Positions 27,301 through 37,060 of a stretch of DNA of 64,000 nt are shown here, one piece after another; position 1 is the first letter of the stretch, and the number at the start of each line of letters is the position of its first letter. Position numbers and translations under genes: made by a program. The notes under the pieces are model-generated. The model ran no database searches and was not told the origin of the DNA. It saw only the letters and a list, made by a program, of their open reading frames with translations. Source of the DNA: Pycnopodia helianthoides (Eukaryota > Echinodermata > Asteroidea > Forcipulatida > Asteriidae); contig CM063258.1 in assembly GCA_032158295.1 (NCBI GenBank), positions 129,001 to 193,000 on the forward strand, given 5' to 3'.

Positions 27301-30300
27301 GCCAAAAATGGAGATGGTATCTGTAATGTGAGTAGAAACAATAATTACAATTTCCTATTTATTGGTCTCATTTAATTTAAAAATATTGAAAGGATTCGTT
27401 GAGTTGAACTCCTACGTTTTGATCTCCTTAGGCCCTCAATGGCCTCTATGTTAAGATCAAAGATTGGCCCTCCTGGATAGATCAGGACCTATATTTTCAT
27501 ATGACTTCATTCTTACAGGCTGAATGCAACATCGATGTATGTGACTGGGATGGTACAGACTGTTCTTTAGGTGTTGATCCATGGGATAGCTGTCCAGTTA
27601 CTTCAGTCAAGTGTTCTGATCTCTACAATAACGGCCAGTGTGATCAGATTTGCAACAGAAAAGAGTGTCTCTTTGATGCATTTGACTGTGAGAATAAACT
27701 GCCTCCTTGCAAGTAAGTGTAAATTTGGAGTTCCTTAAGACTTGAAGACTTTTGTCAACAGTTGATCCAATTTGTTGGTTCTGTTGAAATCAGAGACAGG
27801 CTTCTTTAGGTCTGAGTAACTAGTAAAGAACTCCTCTCTATAAGGAATGAGTTTTCAACAGTTTGTATTGCAAGTCAACACAGCCTATAAACCATTAATC
27901 TTCTGATGGTATCTGTATTCTTTGTGATTTGTGAATCTTTTCTTTTTTGTTATAGCCCTGTGTACAATGCATACTGTCTGGAGAACTATGCAAATGATGC
28001 ATGTGATGGTGGATGCAACACTGCAGAATGTCTCCATGATGGATTGGACTGTAATGAAAACTCTCCAAAATTTGCCAAAGGTGTCTTGATCATTGTAGTT
28101 CTCATCCCTGTGGAGGAGATGCGATCAGCCAACGTGAGTAAAACATTCCTGAGGGAGATTGGACACATTCTACGTACCGTTGTGGTGTTCTTAAAAGATG
28201 AAAATGGCAACAATCGTATTGAGGAATGGAGCTCCGATGAATCAGGAGATGTGGGCATCTTCTATCGATTCAAACGCCAGGTTTTATACTTGTCAATGTC
28301 TGAAGATAGTAAACCAACTCTGACACGTCACCGAAGAGCAGGAATGTTGACCGGGTAAGTACATGGAGGTGAAGCTTTCTTCAGATTGTACACCATAGAG
28401 TTTAGGCCAGTCCGTCTTGTTTAGACCTTTGCCAAGTTATCGTTGAACCTATCACATTATGATCACTACTTTACTTTATTTTTTCAGGTCTGTAACATAT
28501 ATGCGCATTGACAATCGAGAATGTGTCTCAGATGGACATACATGCTTTGATAACACTGGAGATGCAGCATCTTTATTAGGAGCTGAGGCATCACAAGGGC
28601 GTGGTCCTAAAGATTTCCCTATTCATGCTGTTGGAAGTAAGTATTTCTAAACCTGTTATATAAAACCTGTCAGTGGTTTGTACTGTTGCAGGTGTCTTGT
28701 TAATATATTGATTGGTGTGGTTTGTGTTCAATGCAATTAGTCTTTTTTTTTTTGTCTTTTTTTTGCTAAATTGTACTAAGATTCAATTGTGTCCTCTGTT
28801 TTAACCGTCCCACAATAATGCCACGATATTTGTCTTAACTCAAATTTGACCTTTGATATGATAATTATATTTTATCTTGAAGGTGAGCCTAATAAGCCAG
28901 GTTCTGGTAATAGCTACTATATCGTGCCAGCAGTGGCATTCATTGGTGTTATGATTATCCTGTCTGCTCTGGTCATCGGCCGCAAACGTCTCCGTTCTGA
29001 AGGCATCTGGTTTCCTGAAGACTTCAAATGGCGTAAAACGGGAACAGGTCGGAGTGTTCCACAGCGCCATGGCCCCCAAGGTCGGGAAGAGACACCAGGA
29101 GCTATGGTTGATGGTCAGATCATGGTGACAATATCAGGAGCGGCTGCTGATAATAATGATAGTGATGTTCATGATGCTTTAGATTGGGACCGAAGCCAGA
29201 CGAGATGTCATGCTTTTCGAGACCAACCAAGGGTGAGTTTCAACTTCAGAAAGAGTTATGGTCAACATTTCCTGAAACCCTGTTGACATTAATGTGAAAT
29301 GTGCAACCAGAATATCAAAAATCTAGAGGTTTCTGATTTGTTTTGATACATCATGACTACTCGTACATTAGAGTGAACCTTCCTTGCATTAGTGGATCAC
29401 CCTATTTGACCTACAATAAAATTACTCTAGATTTGTCTGCCGCCTGAAGCAGTGACATTTATTCGTGCTTAATGCAATTCTAATGAACTTGGCATCTTAC
29501 AAATTGTATCTCTGTTTAATATGATTATTACAATTTTGCCCCTGGTAGCCAAGTGCAAGACGACACCTTAGTCCTCGTACTGACTCCTCCTTCACAATAC
29601 CAGACTTCCCTGAAAGTGAAGATCAACAGTGGAATAATGTACACAATGGCACAGTCACACCACCTCATCAGACAGGAGATGCTGAAGGAGTTGATGACCC
29701 AGGTCAAGGTAGGTTACAGGTCAAGAGTACAGTATTTGATATTAAAAGAACTAATGTTAGACTCCATGTATTGGAGAGATAGTAATATTTCTCAGTTAAT
29801 TAAAGAATCTGAACGAAGACATAGGTTTTAACCCTTTAGAGAATTGGGTGTTAAGTGGACTCTCTTTATCTTTATCTGAAATTGTCCCTATCCTCAGATG
29901 GTATGACCCCATTGATGTGTGCTGTTATCAGCTGTAATGATCGAGACAGTGATGGGGAAGAAGTCTCTTCGAACACAATTGAGGAACTCATCGCTCAAGG
30001 AGCCAAGGTCAATGCTAAGAGTGATCGTCTTGAAGAAACGGCTCTCCATCTTGCAGCTAGATACTTACATGCAGCAGCAGCCAAAAAGCTGTTAGAACAT
30101 GGAACCAATGCTAATGCACAGGACAAGTCAGGTCGTACTCCATTGCACACAGCTGTTGGATCAGATGCTATTGATGTCTTCAGGGTAAGATACAAATCTC
30201 AAGAAGTTTCACTTTCAAAGACTTAGATGGTTGCTTCAATCTTGGCAATAACCAGATCCCTATCAGGTCAACCGGGCCAGTAAACTGCATTTTACTTGCC

Positions 30301-32706
30301 CCCGGCAAGTTTTAGTAGCCCAGATTTTAAACAGGAATTGCCATAACTGTAATGACTGTTTTGATGTGTTAATGTTAACGATCACAACCAGTTTAATGAT
30401 CAAATGAAGTTATATTCACACACTCAATAGCGATTAACACAATTTATACATTAATTATTCACATCTGAAAAGGAAGAAATGAGCATTTTAAACAAGTAGG
30501 TTGCACAGTTTTTAGTAGCCCACAGGGCAAGTTGAGAAATGGTGTTTACTAGCCCATAGCATTTTTTACTAGACAATGTACGCTGGGCTAGTGTTAAGGG
30601 CGAGCCCTGCCTATATATGCCTATAATTCAACATTGGGCTGCAGCCAAGGAAACCAAAACAGCTTTAAATAAAAAGGATAATATATTCCACAGACTTTTC
30701 TATGAATTTCAGAAACGACCACTCGTGTCAAAATAGTTATTGTCAGTGTGTTTTATTCCAAACTTAAATTTCCACTAGAAATACAATAACACTACCTCTA
30801 CTAATTTCCTTTTATTTATTAACAGATATTGATTATGCACCGAGCTACAAATGTAGACGCAAAAGACCACCGTGGTATCACCCCAATGATGATGGCAGCC
30901 AGGCTAAGCAGTATTAATATTATAGAAGAACTGATTGAAGCTAATGCTGATATTAACGCTGCAGACAAAGAAGGAAAATCTGCGTTACATTGGGCTGCAC
31001 AGGTCAATTATGTAGAAGTGGTCAAATTACTGCTTGAGAGGAAGGCTAACAAAGACATGCAAGACAATAAGGTGATTATTCAATTGGCCATGAGAGGGAT
31101 CTACCACAAATTGTTTTAATAAAACCTTGTTTTTGTCGTGTTAAGACAAACCTTAATATAGGTTTTAAAAAAACTTTATGATAAGTATGTTCTCAGTTAG
31201 TTTGCATTTTTGAGCTAATTCTGAGTAATATGACGTTTCTTTTCCTTCCAACAGGAACAAACACCGCTATTCCTAGCCTGTAAGGAGGGTCACAAATCAA
31301 CAGTATGTGTTCTTTTAGACCACTATGCTAATCGAGAAATAACTGATCATCTGGACCAATCACCACGTGACATGGCTAGTGAGAATCTCCATAGGGATGT
31401 ATTAAATCTTCTGGATACCTACAAGGTTGTTCCAAGCCCAAGTGCCACTTTACCAACGGTATCAAGCCCTGCAAGTATGGGTAATGGAGATATTGGTATG
31501 GCTAATGGTTACGGACATCATGGTTCGAAGCCAAGTGCAAAGAAAAAGGCAGCTCGCTCGAAGTCAACTGGACATCATCATATTCCAAATGGAGATGTTG
31601 CATCAGGAGGTCATGAGAAAGTTGAGAAGAAGCCACGTTCGCGGAAAAAGAGGAATTCCACAGACGCCCCCACATCTGCATCTTTGTCACCAGCAGGTTC
31701 TTTGGAATCGCCGCGTGGTTATGAAAGGACTCCGCCGCCGTATTTGTACCAAGGCCAACCTTCAGGTGGCATGGTTGATTCAGGAGACTTGCATTTCCGT
31801 GGGATGACAAACGGAATGCCTAATGGTATTCACCATGTGCCGCGTTATGTTGAGGGCACTGCAGCCATGAATGGCAATGCGCATATGAGCCATAGTATGC
31901 AGAGCTTGAACCGTAAGACAGTCCCAAATGGAGAGATTGGGTCAAACATTGGGGCTGGTGCTGTTGCAGTGGCTTGCCCATCAGATCATCAATGGGGTAA
32001 TGCAAACAACCATACCCACTCACAGCAAAATCACAGACCCAGAGAGCAAGGACAACAGGGTATGGTTTCTCAGCAACAAGGGACTTGCGCTTCCTCTTCG
32101 AGTCTACCTCCACACCTTCAACACACTATGTCAAATGGTCTCGCCCCTGCATCAGCAGTTTCAGTTTCTAGTCCTCCATCTGCACAATACACATTATCTC
32201 CAACAAAGGGCTACCCAAATCAACCCCATGTGAATCACCTGAGGCACCACAACCACCACATGCCTAGGCATCATTCACAGTACGGTAATGCTAATGGTGA
32301 TGTGCACATAAATGGACATATGAAATCACCAATTCATCGGGCGCATGAACGTACTCAGCCAAATATGCGTAAGCAAACTCAATCACACCCTACTCACATC
32401 ATTCAGACCCATCTGCCCAATCCTACAGTGGTGAGTATTATGTCGGACAAGTACCCAACTCCACCCTCTCAGCACAGTCAAGGTGGGTCTCCCTGTGGGG
32501 AGAACACTCCACACATGAACGCTATGAGCTTTCCAGAAACGTATCTGACCCCATCACCAGAATCACCTGGTCAGTGGTCAAGCTCCTCCCCACACTCATC
32601 GGCTCATTCAGATTGGTCAGGATCTGAAGGCATCTCCAGTCCTCCAGGACACACACAGGATTCATTAGTACAGTTTAACCAAACTCAACAACAGGTTTAC
32701 ATTTAA
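15316..32706 (+). CDS. Notch: Notch receptor, 26 exons, 5' incomplete (EGF1 end to stop)
   Basis: Single-pass receptor for DSL ligands; its cleaved intracellular domain enters the nucleus and activates CSL targets. Coding exons by eye: 15316-15593, 15928-16269, 16654-16773, 17350-17583, 18045-18200, 18891-19070, 20070-20297, 20611-20844, 21126-21815, 22217-22369, 22650-22878, 23616-23817, 24042-24201, 24547-24724, 25450-25589, 25768-26001, 26513-26616, 26875-27327, 27519-27712, 27956-28354, 28488-28636, 28883-29232, 29549-29708, 29898-30184, 30826-31071, 31255-32706. All junctions are AG/GT and phases agree; total 7,552 nt, giving 2,516 residues. With about 50 missing N-terminal residues the length matches human NOTCH1. 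Domain order is canonical: 36 EGFs, 3 LNRs, HD, TM, RAM, ANK, NLS, PEST. One Notch gene is usual outside vertebrates, so the symbol is secure. Confidence 0.96.
16391..16470. repeat. Short retroposon-like tail with a cgcagcc hairpin
   Basis: An ATT microsatellite is followed by tttattaaatacattc and the hairpin gcagccaaaggctga. A near-identical hairpin with a similar T-rich upstream part occurs at 59805-59850, so this is a dispersed repeat, plausibly a LINE/SINE 3' end in reverse orientation. Confidence 0.45.
18244..18434. repeat. 21-bp minisatellite in a Notch intron
   Basis: About nine imperfect copies of a unit close to gtcccattttaatgactgcta, in the intron between exons 18045-18200 and 18891-19070. 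The later copies diverge (cagtataatg, cagcttaatg), so the array is not recent throughout. Confidence 0.85.
19156..19851. mobile_element. 680-bp non-autonomous hAT-type element with perfect 8-bp target duplication
   Basis: The element 19164-19843 is flanked by the identical 8-mer aattcatg (19156-19163 and 19844-19851). Its ends, taagcttgggcgat and atcgccaaagctta, are terminal inverted repeats with one mismatch, and the subterminal parts are dense in cgatat/atatcg palindromes. An 8-bp duplication and short TIRs fit the hAT superfamily. No transposase is encoded. It fills most of the intron that splits Notch EGF12 (19071-20069). Confidence 0.85.
22933..23092. repeat. Foldback pair of tRNA-like SINE sequences
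   Basis: Arms 22933-22997 and 23028-23092 are inverted repeats of about 65 bp. Each arm contains a tRNA B-box-like ggttcaa(a/t)tcc. The minus-strand reading also has an A-box-like tagctcagttggt within the loop, so this resembles a tRNA-derived SINE head. It lies in the Notch intron 22879-23615. It is not a functional tRNA: there is no intact acceptor stem. Confidence 0.75.
23251..23350 (+). repeat. tRNA-derived SINE-like copy, direct orientation
   Basis: Begins gagctagatagctcagtcag (A-box-like) and contains ttggttcaaattc (B-box-like), followed by gtcaattttgttttgttcag and cccaaatta, the same tail as the foldback pair at 22933-23092. Third copy of this family in one intron. Confidence 0.75.
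26031..26303. mobile_element. 273-bp MITE with about 30-bp terminal inverted repeats
   Basis: The left end aggccaagtaaaataa followed by catgttgctcgtccc is mirrored on the right by gggacgagcaacatg, then ttattttacttgtcct. A short indel (atag) distinguishes the arms. No coding potential. It lies in the Notch intron 26002-26512. Confidence 0.8.
26760..26767 (+). promoter_or_regulatory. CSL/Su(H) consensus site in a Notch intron
   Basis: CGTGGGAA, a full CSL consensus, within the intron 26617-26874. Sequence match only; a single 8-mer can occur by chance. Confidence 0.25.
27283..28632 (+). other. Notch: Notch negative regulatory region: LNR1-3 and HD, with S1 and S2 sites
   Basis: Three Lin-12/Notch repeats follow the EGFs: LNR1 from [15 protein letters not shown]2 from [12 protein letters not shown] and LNR3 from [13 protein letters not shown], each with the C and D/N calcium ligands. 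The NOD/NODP heterodimerisation domain then runs from about residue [11 protein letters not shown] to HAVGS. A furin-type S1 site RHRR is followed by AG, with the cut after 28337. The ADAM S2 position reads Ala-Val at 28627-28632, as in human NOTCH1. The domain holds the receptor closed until ligand pulls it open. Confidence 0.93.
28883..29708 (+). other. Notch: Notch transmembrane segment, RAM and linker to ankyrin repeats
   Basis: A hydrophobic stretch beginning [12 protein letters not shown] and ending LVIG is followed by the stop-transfer RKRLR; the gamma-secretase cut should fall near the inner Val. The RAM motif WFPEDF (CSL-binding phi-W-phi-P type) lies just inside the membrane. The following exon, 29549-29708, encodes an acidic Ser/Pro linker ([15 protein letters not shown]) that leads to the conserved TPP motif before ANK. 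Confidence 0.92.
29898..31430 (+). other. Notch: Notch ankyrin repeat domain
   Basis: About six to seven ankyrin repeats across three full exons and the start of the last. Diagnostic segments are [81 protein letters not shown] and the closing [11 protein letters not shown]. This is the CSL/Mastermind-binding platform of the intracellular domain. Conservation with human NOTCH1 is obvious by eye, with no stop or frameshift. Confidence 0.95.
30250..30606. repeat. Possible dispersed repeat in a Notch intron
   Basis: Repeated (a/t)tagtagccca, ggcaagtt and ttactagccc motifs occur in both halves, with a closing gggctagtgttaagggcgagccc. This looks like an old foldback element in the intron 30185-30825. 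The ends could not be matched cleanly. Confidence 0.35.
31500..32706 (+). other. Notch: Notch C-terminal tail: NLS, low-complexity region, WSSSSP/PEST
   Basis: Basic clusters KKKAARSK and KKPRSRKKR are the probable nuclear localisation signals. A long Gly/Asn/His/Gln/Pro-rich disordered region follows. The end carries the deeply conserved degron [18 protein letters not shown] with an adjacent WSGSEG, where CDK/FBXW7-type phosphodegrons act in other Notch proteins. There is no long poly-Gln (opa) run. The protein ends QQQVYI with the stop at 32704-32706. Confidence 0.92.
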
Positions 32707-35700
32707 GATTGGAATTGACGAGAAAACTGCATTTTGTATTCTGTAACTGCTGCTTTAAAATGAAACTAACATTTAAAAGTAGTTTGCAAAGTGGGAAAAA
32801 ACTAAGACTGTTAAGTTCCCCGTATCATGAATCCTTCTTCTGATGTTGAAATCAACGAGACACCAGATTTCTAGATCTTCAACCTGCATTTAAATGGTAG
32901 GTATTACCAAGTATTATTGTTAATAAATAAAATGAAAAACAAAATATTTTTTTAAATTCATACTTTTCCATCACCTACTGTGGCCGGTTCACAAACTCAA
33001 TCACTTGTCTTATTAAAATTCCAAGTTATTTCTGATTTTTTAATTGTGAATATTACAAAGTTTCCAAAATTAATGACACCAAAAAAATCAGATCAGTTTG
33101 TTGAAAATACCTTGACAAGTTTAGAGTAATTTTTAAACTAGAGAAGAGGAGTTATTGTTACTTTTTGAAGCATTCCTTGTATCTATCTCCAATGACCTTT
33201 CATGTAATTTTAATGCAGCTACTTATTTATGAAAAACACAAAACTGAAAGCAGAGTAGGATTGGACCAAACCTATTATTCAACGATTTATTATAAAGTTT
33301 TAGACCCTTACAAATTTTTAAGAGGAAATGATTTAGGATTATTTTTGATATGGGAGTAGCGTTAGAATCATAATTAAAGTGCATTTGTTTTTTATATATT
33401 TTGTGTTATATATTGTATTAATATGCATGCTAGAGGAAAATTGCTGATCTGTGGAGAATGTTCTTCTAACTCTGTAACCAGCAAAAAGTAATTGTATTCA
33501 TTTGCATAATTTATAGTCTAGGAAAGTTGTAGATCTTTATGTACAGTGGTGTTTTCTGTCACTAGAGGGCGCTCTATAAATCTTTAAAGAGAATAAAAAT
33601 GGCATAATTATGTTCTAGACACCTTGCAGAAAAGTTGAAACCTTTGACCTTTGCACCCATTTGTAATAATATTTACGATTGCCAACTCTTGCATTATAAA
33701 ACTGCACTTGTTAAAAAGGATTAAGCATTGAGCAAAAATGAGCAGTGCTGTAAATAATTTGAGATGAAAAAGATCTGAAAGAAATGTAATGTTTTTACCC
33801 CATTATCTGTGGAATGTTATTGGCAAATTAAGAGTTACTTAATATTCATTGACTTGTATTAAAGTGCAAAGGTTTAGAGTCCATTGTTAAACGTTCTGCT
33901 CAGAAATGGGTTGTTTTTTTCAAGCATCAGAACAGCCCTACTATTTATCCCTTTACAAAGTAACAAACATTTAAATACCGTACCAGAAACCCCCTTTCTT
34001 TTTAATGGAAGGGTTTTGTTATTACTTTTAGGACACATATTCATTCAAATGAACAGTTTGGATTCTTTGTAGAATTTGATCATGATGAACAATTCTCAAA
34101 TTAAAGATGATTGCATTTATCAAGATTGTTGTCACATTTTAGACCCCCAAAATTGCCATGTAAAGTTAATGTTCTTAAAATGTAAAAAATTAACTGTACA
34201 AATTATGCGCCCTACATGGTGTGATGTCATACAGTAACACAGTGTTAATCCCGATTTAAACATATTGTGTAAGTAGATTCAAAGGTTGGTTTTTTTTTCA
34301 ATTTAAAGGGTTTTCTACCAGATGTTGGATTATATTTGTGTTATTAATTTGTTTTGAATAATGATAATACTGTTGAAACTACAATGTATAAGTTTTGTTA
34401 CAAGTTTAGAGTTGATATTTTAAGCATATTTAGTATTAGGACTATATGTATCTGGTTAATTTTATTGCACTGTATTGTTGGGCCTGATACTTTAAATGCC
34501 TCTTTTGTACTTAAGCAATATAAAAGCACTGCCTACAACTATATAAAATAGAGCCTATTGTTTTAAAGTGGTATTAATGTTCAAAATTTACTTTAGATTT
34601 CTTTAAGTTGTTTACTTTTAAAGATGCTCTTTGTTCCATTTGTTTTGTTTGAAGTGCGTATTTTGCAACTCTCAAAGTACACTTCTAAATCAAAAAGAAA
34701 TTATTGGGAGTCATTTTTAAATGGTTCATTGTACCAAAATAGGTAATGAAAAAGAATCTGGTAATGTTCAATAAAACTCTTGTTTTGCAAGAATTTACAG
34801 AAGTTATTATTTTCTGATTTAAAGTTTTGTGTATCCTTGTTGACACCATATAATTTTTTTGTTAAGCTAATTATATTAAACTGTGCCTTGTTACCGGCAA
34901 TGAATAATTCATCATTTGCGTGGTGAGCCTTTGGGGGGGGGGGGTAAATTAAAAGTAGTGTCCAGGTTGATTTCAATTTATTTTTTCTTTAATTTCTTTA
35001 GATGTAAACAACCTGTCACCCTTTGAGTTATTTTTTTTTCTGTTAACGTTATCTTTTCATTGTATTTTAGACATTTTTGATAAGGCATAGCTGTCCCAAT
35101 TTTAGTTAGATACTCATTTGTGGTTTTTATTGATCATTTGAAAATCCAAGCTTTATAAAAAAAAGTTTTCCGAAGTGCCTGTGTAAAGTGATAAAACTCT
35201 GACATTGCAAACATAAATTTACAGAGATTTTTGACCAATCAAAAAGTTGACTGTTTTCCATTTATGGGGAACATCAACGATATTCTTTTATTTTTGTTGT
35301 TAGATGATCTTTCTTCAATACACTTAAGACCAAAATTGGGACAGGTAGTGCTTACAATCAGTGATTTGCCACATAGACAATTTATAAACTACTTGAAAGC
35401 TATTATGGTCCAGTTTTAAAGACATCATTGCAGAAATGCACTCCATTCTAAAATTTTTGACATAACTTGGATGTACATTAAATACTTTATAAACAAAAAT
35501 TTGAATACTTCTTGAGGTTTTTGTTTTCCTGGTTCACCCACGTGAAAAGTTGTGTTTCTCCAGTGCAAGTCTGTAAAAGTGGACCTGTAAAAATTAGCTG
35601 TTTATGTATTTACTATTTACATGTATGATATGGCTTTCCACTCAAACGTTTACTTTAAACTCCTTGTAAAATGCATGGTCTGATACTTACCGTGAATTTA

Positions 35701-35760
35701 AAAGAAATCCTTTTGTATTAATGTTTGGCTTGAGTAAATAGATCCAATAAACGTGCTGGA
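32707..35760 (+). other. Notch 3' UTR and downstream flank
   Basis: AT-rich sequence after the Notch stop without recognisable coding exons. Candidate poly(A) signals AATAAA occur near 32922, 33594, 34769 and 35746, so the transcript end cannot be fixed; a long UTR is plausible. It is rich in ATTTA pentamers. Confidence 0.55.
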
Positions 35761-37060
35761 GGCACATAACAACATAATGAACGTTTTTGAAATGTATATT
35801 TGGTTTGTCTTCAGCCCCTGTGATGCCCCCCCCCCCCCCCCGGCCATCATTTCTATACCCATCCCTTCCAAAACCCCCCCCCACCCTTACCCCGCATTCT
35901 GCATATATCACAAACATGCCACTGTATGTACCACGCCTACTCTCCCCCACCCTATAACCCCTAACCCCAACTCTTTCCCCCTCCCTATGGTCTCTTTTAA
36001 AGGGTTAAATTGTGTATGCATTACAAAACATGGAGTGTTAAATTTTCGTATAGACCGTATAATTTCTTTCATCAGCCTTTTACATTTATTACACCTTTGT
36101 TTTGTTTTGGGTTGAATGCAATATTTTTGTGTTAATAGTTTCCCTCATTAACAAAATTACAATCTGAAAAAACAAAGTACTCAAATAAACAAAACAAATA
36201 TTATTGTCCTTTTTGAAGCAGCAGCAATAAAAAATATTCACAAACTGTTAACCATTAGCAATTAATATATAAATAAAACAATAATTTTTATAGTACAGGA
36301 AATCTCAATATTATATGAAACATTCATTCAGTATTCAAATGAAACTTGCACAAGTTTACAATTGCACAGTGCAAAAGCAAAATACATTTTTCATCAAACA
36401 TGACTATAGAGGGCGTCTATACAATCTGTCCACTGGGTTTTGAAACATTTCAATTACTAACAGTAGATCAAATGCAGACAGTAACCTCGGTATAATTTCA
36501 TTACCCAAATCTACAAACTCAACTATTTTCAATCATATTAAAGGCAGAAATACATGAACACTTTAGCCAAACACTGAATTTGTTCTTTAATCAAAAATAG
36601 ATTTTATATAAATAACAGTTCAAAAATAAAATGATTTCCAACCTCTACAAACAATAGAGGTTGAGCTCCAACTGTTCCTTGCTCTATGCTCAAACCATGT
36701 GTTGGATAATACAGGTGTATTATAGCCGATTCCACTTGGGATTTTTAGACAGGAAAAAAAAGTTTTCATAAATATTTACTGATAAATATACTGATCAAAA
36801 TAAATATTGCAATTAAACAATAGAAATCTCCCGCAGGATAGGCCTATGTGATATATTTAATAACAGATGGTAAAGCTGATTAAAAAATTACTCTGAATCA
36901 ATACTTACAATACTGTTTTTGTCCTTTTGTGCAAATTTATTTTGCATTATAACATCTTGTTAAATTCAAGAGGGTTTACAGGACAGTAAAACTGCAATCC
37001 AATCAACCACCCCTACTTTTATGGGGACCTCGTTACACCAAACTTTCTTTTTTTAATTCA
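35761..37060. other. Convergent intergenic/3' UTR region between Notch and PIP5KL1
   Basis: It contains a C-rich block (35827-35965, with a run of about 17 C) and AT-rich sequence. On the minus strand a candidate AATAAA (plus-strand tttatt near 36938) could end the PIP5KL1 transcript. No coding exon is seen. Confidence 0.5.

Noticed and set aside
31427..32233. Overlapping frames inside the last Notch exon, both strands
   Set aside because: Shadows of the His/Asn/Gln-rich Notch tail; only the frame ending at 32706 continues the ankyrin domain.
34220..35155. K-box-like tgtgat (34220) and Brd-box-like agcttta (35149) in the Notch 3' UTR
   Set aside because: These are Drosophila miRNA-site motifs; single 6-7-mers in 3 kb of AT-rich sequence are expected by chance.
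35687..35950. Gly/Arg-rich minus-strand frame
   Set aside because: It is the translation of the C-run low-complexity block, not a gene.
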